The notes under the pieces are model-generated. The model had not been told where the DNA came from. It searched no databases and saw only the letters and a program-made list of their open reading frames with translations. From positions 1 to 11,068 of the forward strand of contig NVSW01000026.1 of NCBI GenBank assembly GCA_002401365.1: a stretch of DNA of 11,068 nucleotides, read 5' to 3'. This stretch comes from Piscirickettsiaceae bacterium. GTDB lineage: Bacteria > Pseudomonadota > Gammaproteobacteria > Methylococcales > Cycloclasticaceae. Numbering within the stretch: position 1 is the first letter of the stretch; each line of letters begins with the position of its first letter. The translations under genes were made by a program, and so were the position numbers. This document shows positions 7,202 through 11,068 of the stretch, piece after piece.

Positions 7202-7429
7202 ATGAAAATTGATGTATTTATTAATTCGCTTGATTGTGAAATGCAATGGGAGGTTAGAGATAATAGAGCTCTTGCAAATTTCAGGGCGAATATCCTCACG
7301 AAAAAGTTGGTTTGATTTCCATAGTTCAAGGTCCCATACATGCTTGAGTTCATGTACGTTTTGTTATTAGGGAATATATTTGGTATTAAATCCGCCTATG
7401 AGAGTTTTGAGAAGGATAAGGGAAGTTAA
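7202..7429 (+). pseudogene. Possible gene relic, one frame with two stops
   Basis: One forward frame reads MKIDVFINSLDCEMQW at its start, runs to a TGA at 7313-7315, has a second stop (TAG) at 7322-7324, then continues as FKVPYMLEFMYVLLLGNIF to a TAA at 7427-7429. About 76 codons are therefore readable apart from two closely spaced stops. I do not recognise a family. The hydrophobic second part could be a remnant of a membrane protein such as a flippase or polymerase, but this is a guess, and the frame could equally be chance in AT-rich DNA. Confidence 0.18.
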
Positions 7430-7435
7430 CATATT
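7407..7435 (+). promoter_or_regulatory. Candidate promoter for second polysaccharide gene group
   Basis: TTGAGA (7407-7412, 5 of 6 to the -35 consensus) and CATATT (7430-7435, 4 of 6 to the -10) are separated by 17 bases. Transcription would start near 7442, about 55 bases before the ATG at 7497. In AT-rich DNA such matches are common, so this is only a candidate; it would explain how the second gene group is expressed after the gap. Confidence 0.25.
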
Positions 7436-7496
7436 GAAAAATATTTATAAAAATACGATGAAGTATACCTTAAAGACAGTTCGCGCGAGATTTTAG

Positions 7497-8597
7497 ATGA
7501 GTTCTATGAAAATTCTTATATTATTTTCATCCAGTGATATTGGGGGAGTTGAAAAAAGTTTGACTAGAATGGTAACCGTTTCAAATGAAAAAGACGTGTG
7601 CTATGTAATGGCGAGCTTCGCCCCGGCCGGACGTTGGTTTGACTGGGCTAAAGAACTCGGATTATCTCCTCATGCGTTGGTATCCGCTGACCAGTCATTC
7701 TTATCAAGAATTTGGAGTTTAATTAAATTTATACAAAAAGTTAGGCCAAACGTAATTTATGTTTGTGGACTACGGCAAGCTCTATATCTGAGGTTGATTA
7801 AGATTTTTAACTTTAATTCTTATTTTAAAATTGTACATGCCGTGAGATGGAATCCGGATTCATCCTCGAGATTAGATCGTGGGTTTCGATATATAGAAAG
7901 ATATACGGGGTTTCTTGTTTCATATTATATAACAAATTCTGATATTGCAAGGCGTACGCTGATTAAAATGTGCAATATTGCGCCTGAGAAATGTTCAGTT
8001 GTACACAATGGTGTTTCGCCTCCTAAGAAGGCCGATGTTTTAGAAAGAGCAGTAAAAAATAATTCTATCCTCTATATTGCCAATTTACATCCTGTTAAAG
8101 GGCATATTCCATTTCTAGAAACTGTTGAAAGAGTAGTGGAAAGAGTAGAAGACGCACATTTCTTTTTTATTGGTAGAGATGAAATGGGCGGTTGCCTGCA
8201 ATCTGCTATAAAAAGCAGATATTTGGAAAAAAACATTACATTGACTGGATTTGTCTCTGATGTGGAGAGGTATTTGTCAAATGCTAAAATAACCGTATTA
8301 CCTTCTCTACATGAAGGATCCCCAACAGCCATTCTGGAATCTTTACAAAGTGGGGTACCTGTGGTTGCTCATGATATTGATGGAATTCCGGAGCTGATCG
8401 ATCATGAAAAAGATGGTTTGTTGGTCTCGTTTCAAAATTATGAAGAATATGCAGATGGTATCATTTCACTCTTACTGAATGAAGAACGGCGATATCAATA
8501 CGGACAAAATGGGAAAATGAAAGTATTAAATCATTTTACAATTGAACAATGCGCTAGGAAACACCTAATGCTAATGAGGGGCATTTTAGAGAAATGA
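7497..8597 (+). CDS. GT4-family glycosyltransferase
   Basis: This 366-residue GT-B glycosyltransferase is distinct from the one at 5986. It begins MKILILFSSSDIGGVEKSLTRM (residues 4-25), where the glycine-rich GGVEKSL is typical of the acceptor domain of GT4 enzymes. NGV at 171-173 precedes the donor domain, which starts near LYIANLHPVKGHIPFLE (192-208). FFIGRDE (223-229) and the E-x7-E motif, Glu273 and Glu281, in HEGSPTAILESLQSGVP complete the nucleotide-sugar site. Two starts are possible: ATG 7497, directly after the TAG of a short upstream frame, and ATG 7506, which gives the more usual MKIL start. Neither has a strong ribosome-binding site. The stop overlaps the methyltransferase start (ATGA, 8594-8597), so the two are translationally coupled. 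The linkage it forms is unknown. Confidence 0.88.
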   Translation: MSSMKILILFSSSDIGGVEKSLTRMVTVSNEKDVCYVMASFAPAGRWFDWAKELGLSPHALVSADQSFLSRIWSLIKFIQKVRPNVIYVCGLRQALYLRLIKIFNFNSYFKIVHAVRWNPDSSSRLDRGFRYIERYTGFLVSYYITNSDIARRTLIKMCNIAPEKCSVVHNGVSPPKKADVLERAVKNNSILYIANLHPVKGHIPFLETVERVVERVEDAHFFFIGRDEMGGCLQSAIKSRYLEKNITLTGFVSDVERYLSNAKITVLPSLHEGSPTAILESLQSGVPVVAHDIDGIPELIDHEKDGLLVSFQNYEEYADGIISLLLNEERRYQYGQNGKMKVLNHFTIEQCARKHLMLMRGILEK

Positions 8598-9424
8598 CAC
8601 GAAATATAGATAAAAATACAGTTCAAGGCTTTGGTGATGAGTGGAGTGCATTTGATCATTCAGATGTTTCAACTGAGGCATTTGATGAAATATTTTCTGA
8701 TTATTTTTCAATAATGCCGGAAAATATTTTTGACGGAAAATCCGTAGGATTCGATTTTGGCTGCGGTAGCGGACGTTGGGCACGGTTGATAGCGCCAAAA
8801 GTGGGAAAGCTGCACTGTATTGATGCAAGTGAAAAAGCGTTGTCCGTCGCAAGGTCCGGGCTCTCGAAACAGACAAATTGTGCATTCCATCATTCAACTT
8901 CAGATGAATTGCCTCTGGAAGATGCATCTTGTGACTTTGGTTTTTCATTGGGTGTGCTTCACCACATCCCTTCGACAAAAGATGCAATGAAAGAATGTGT
9001 GAAGAAGTTAAAACCAGGAGCTCCATTCCTCGTTTATTTATATTATGCTTTTGATAACAAACCTTTCTGGTTCAAATTTATTTGGAAAATGAGTGAGTTG
9101 GCGCGTTTCGCTCTTTCCAAAATGCCTTTTCCACTGAGGTTTGTGTTTTCACAAATTATTGCTGTATTAGTATATTTTCCGCTTTCCAAAACTGCCGCTT
9201 TTTGTCACAAATTAGGCGTAGATACAAAAAACTTTCCTCTAAACTATTATAGAGACAAACCTTTTTATGTACAACGGACGGATGCTTTAGATCGTTTTGG
9301 CACACGTTTGGAACAAAGATTTTCGCGCCAGGAAATTGCTAATATGATGAACTACTGTGGTCTGGATAATATTAAATTTAGTGACAAGATGCCTTATTGG
9401 TGCGCTGTTGGTATTAAAAAGTAA
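8594..9424 (+). CDS. Class I SAM-dependent methyltransferase
   Basis: This 276-residue enzyme has a Rossmann-fold SAM-binding domain of the Methyltransf_11 type. Motif I is FDFGCGSGRWAR (53-64) and the acidic residue at the end of strand 2 is Asp77 in HCIDASE. Motif III-like SLGVLHHI is at 118-125, and post-motif LKPGAPFLVYLY is at 139-150. A hydrophobic stretch around 182-197 could sit against the membrane or the lipid-linked substrate. Its position between a glycosyltransferase and an AsnB-like gene suggests a polysaccharide sugar as substrate (O- or N-methylation, or capping), but small-molecule or quinone-like substrates cannot be excluded from sequence. The ATG at 8594 overlaps the previous stop by four bases. 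The next gene follows after 20 bases. Confidence 0.87.
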   Translation: MTRNIDKNTVQGFGDEWSAFDHSDVSTEAFDEIFSDYFSIMPENIFDGKSVGFDFGCGSGRWARLIAPKVGKLHCIDASEKALSVARSGLSKQTNCAFHHSTSDELPLEDASCDFGFSLGVLHHIPSTKDAMKECVKKLKPGAPFLVYLYYAFDNKPFWFKFIWKMSELARFALSKMPFPLRFVFSQIIAVLVYFPLSKTAAFCHKLGVDTKNFPLNYYRDKPFYVQRTDALDRFGTRLEQRFSRQEIANMMNYCGLDNIKFSDKMPYWCAVGIKK

Positions 9425-9444
9425 ATTGAAGGGTATCTAGAAAT

Positions 9445-11068
9445 ATGTGCGGAATTACCGGCTTTATGAGCATACAGGGACATGACCTGAATGGGGAAAC
9501 TATTTTGGCATCGATGGCATCTAAGATAGTACATAGGGGACCAGATGCAGATGGGCAGGTACTGCTGCATAATGCGACTGTTGGCTTGGCACATCGGCGG
9601 TTATCGATTTTGGACTTGAGTGAAGCTGGTGCGCAACCGATGAGGTCCTCAGATGGGCGCTATACAATCGTTTACAATGGGGAGACATATAACTTCTTAA
9701 CTATTCGAATGGAATTGGAGCAAAGGGGCCAGGTTTTTATCGGGCATTCGGATACAGAAGTTGTGCTTGCAGCGATTGAAATGTGGGGTATCGGTGATAC
9801 GCTCGAAAAAATGACCGGCATGTTTGTTTTTGCCGTCTGGGACGCTAAGGAAAAGAAACTAACGCTTGTACGGGATCGAATTGGTGAAAAACCATTGTAT
9901 TACTCCCTCACCAAAGAAAAATATGTGATCTTTGGCTCTGAGATGAATTCGATGCGTGCTTTTCCTGGTTGGAAACCTCAAGTTGATAGAAACTCTCTGG
10001 CCCTCTATCTGCGCCATATGTATATACCGGCACCCTTTTCAATTTACGAACAAACCTGGAAATTGGAGCCGGGTCATTATCTGGAAATTGATTGTTCCTC
10101 AGATCAGCCAGAAATTGGTCCTTCCAGAGCTTATTGGTCGGCCTCTGAGGTTTGGCAACAGGAGAAAGTGACTCTTAATGATGATCAAGCTATAGATCAG
10201 TTAGAAAGTATTTTAAATACTGTTGTGTCAGATCAAATGATTTCGGACGTGCCGTTAGGGGCATTCCTGTCCGGGGGCATAGATTCTTCACTCGTCACAT
10301 CCATAATGCAGGCGAATTCTTCTAAGCCAATTAAAACCTTTACCATAGGTTTTGAGGAGGCGGGCTACAATGAGGCTGAACATGCAAAAGCTGTTGCCAC
10401 TCATCTGGGAACGGATCACACGGAACTATATGTGTCATCAGAAGAGGCTCGTAAAGTGATCCCCGAGATGGCGAAAATATATGATGAGCCTTTTGCAGAT
10501 TCATCCCAAATTCCAACCTACTTGGTGTCAAAGTTGGCCAAGTCCTCAGTTTCTGTAGTGTTGTCGGGAGATGGGGGGGATGAAATTTTTGGAGGCTACC
10601 TGTATTTCCACAAAGCTCCTAACGCTGAAGAGTTACACAAAGAAACAGTTCGGAAACTAGATAAATTATACCAATACGATTGCTTAAGAGCTAACAAAAG
10701 TTTGGCTGCCTGGGGAATTGAAGGTCGTGTTCCTTTCTTAGACAAAGAATTTATGGATGTAGCAATGAGCATTAACCCACAAGATAAAATGATTAACGGA
10801 GAACGAATGGAAAAGTGGGTATTGCGTAAAGCTTTCGAAAGTTATTTACCAGAAAGTATCACATGGCGACAAAAAGAGCAATTTTCTGACGGAGTTGGTT
10901 ACAACTGGATTGATACTTTAAAAGCTTTAGTAGATACTTCTGTATCTGACGAAAAAATGCAGCATGCAAAACATCGTTTTCCTGTTCAAACACCAAGAAC
11001 TAAAGAAGAGTATTATTATCGTTCAGTTTTTGAACAACATTTCCCTTCAGAAACAGCGGCATTGACAG
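9445..11068 (+). CDS. asnB: Asparagine-synthase-like glutamine amidotransferase, chimeric and 3' partial
   Basis: AsnB uses ATP and glutamine-derived ammonia to amidate aspartate; homologues in polysaccharide loci may instead amidate sugar acids. The N-terminal glutaminase domain starts MCGITGF with nucleophile Cys2, then HRGPDADG, SILDLS and YNGETYN. The synthetase domain has the ATP loop SGGIDSS (276-282) and LSGDGGDEIFGGY (373-385). Up to here the protein is the type found in exopolysaccharide clusters. From residue 386 it reads LYFHKAPNAEEL, CLRANKSLAAWGIEGRVPFLD, NPQDKM and WRQKEQFSDGVGY (474-486, with Lys477 at the catalytic lysine position). That is the C-terminus of short E. coli/Bacteroidota AsnB, whose N-terminal half differs strongly. 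Leucine codon TTA is used in 7 of 12 cases after the switch but about 5 of 32 before it. The frame remains open at the window end; about 541 codons are visible. GAAGGG at 9428-9433 is a distant ribosome-binding site (11-base spacing). It is 20 bases after the methyltransferase, probably in the same operon. Confidence 0.9.
   Translation, partial: MCGITGFMSIQGHDLNGETILASMASKIVHRGPDADGQVLLHNATVGLAHRRLSILDLSEAGAQPMRSSDGRYTIVYNGETYNFLTIRMELEQRGQVFIGHSDTEVVLAAIEMWGIGDTLEKMTGMFVFAVWDAKEKKLTLVRDRIGEKPLYYSLTKEKYVIFGSEMNSMRAFPGWKPQVDRNSLALYLRHMYIPAPFSIYEQTWKLEPGHYLEIDCSSDQPEIGPSRAYWSASEVWQQEKVTLNDDQAIDQLESILNTVVSDQMISDVPLGAFLSGGIDSSLVTSIMQANSSKPIKTFTIGFEEAGYNEAEHAKAVATHLGTDHTELYVSSEEARKVIPEMAKIYDEPFADSSQIPTYLVSKLAKSSVSVVLSGDGGDEIFGGYLYFHKAPNAEELHKETVRKLDKLYQYDCLRANKSLAAWGIEGRVPFLDKEFMDVAMSINPQDKMINGERMEKWVLRKAFESYLPESITWRQKEQFSDGVGYNWIDTLKALVDTSVSDEKMQHAKHRFPVQTPRTKEEYYYRSVFEQHFPSETAALT

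Larger units (their letters stand above)
7120..7496. other. 377-base gap between glycosyltransferase genes
   Basis: This is AT-rich DNA with no convincing complete gene on either strand. It contains short forward open frames (12, 37 and 29 codons, the last two in one frame broken by two stops). A further open stretch starts after the stop at 7368-7370, has an ATG at 7398 (32 codons) and ends in a TAG immediately before the next gene's ATG. A weak hairpin, TACATG (7337-7342) and CATGTA (7351-7356) with a T-rich tail, might act as a poor terminator. AGGCGCCT (7146-7153) is an isolated 8-base palindrome. The gap breaks the polysaccharide cluster into two transcription groups and may mark a lost gene. 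Confidence 0.5.

Noticed and set aside
8586..9026. 146-codon reverse-strand open frame
   Set aside because: It is antisense to the methyltransferase, whose motifs are clear, and the reverse product shows no recognisable domain.
9956..10171. 71-codon forward frame within asnB
   Set aside because: It lies in a different frame inside the conserved synthetase region of asnB and encodes nothing recognisable.

Overview
The window looks like the junction between a conjugative element and a surface-polysaccharide locus in a Proteobacterium, most likely an alphaproteobacterium. That assignment is an inference from the TrbI plus DUF2274 pair and from the style of the polysaccharide genes; no rRNA or tRNA is present to settle it.

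Layout. Bases 1-1152 hold the end of a trb-type (P-type) conjugation operon: the C-terminal part of trbI and an overlapping DUF2274 gene, both GC-rich. An AT-rich gap of about 270 bases with two inverted repeats leads to wzi (1426-2904), an outer-membrane capsule assembly protein. Its first half is GC-rich like the trb genes and its second half is AT-rich like everything after it. A reverse-strand nucleotide-sugar 4,6-dehydratase follows (4175-2979). Diverging from it is a forward group: a phosphoglycosyl transferase (4301-4975), a nucleotide-sugar 4-ketoreductase/epimerase-like SDR (5002-5979) and a GT4 glycosyltransferase (5986-7119). A 377-base gap without a convincing gene (7120-7496) contains a possible relic. 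A second forward group follows: a GT4 glycosyltransferase (7497-8597), a SAM methyltransferase (8594-9424) and an asparagine-synthase-like gene (9445 to beyond the window end).

How the genes could work together. The dehydratase and the SDR together could make a UDP-N-acetyl-6-deoxyhexosamine such as QuiNAc or FucNAc. The phosphoglycosyl transferase would load the first sugar phosphate onto undecaprenyl phosphate, the two GT4 enzymes would extend the unit, and the methyltransferase and AsnB-like protein may decorate it. Wzi would hold the finished capsule at the cell surface. No flippase, polymerase or export gene is visible here.

Most striking observation. The last gene is a chimera. Its first 385 or so residues are the AsnB type common in polysaccharide clusters. 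From the FGGY motif onward it switches, in frame, to the short E. coli/Bacteroidota-type AsnB C-terminus, with a marked change in codon use. This is either a true gene fusion by recombination at a conserved motif or an assembly chimera close to a contig end. It should be resolved before the gene is interpreted. I found no convincing undescribed system in the window.
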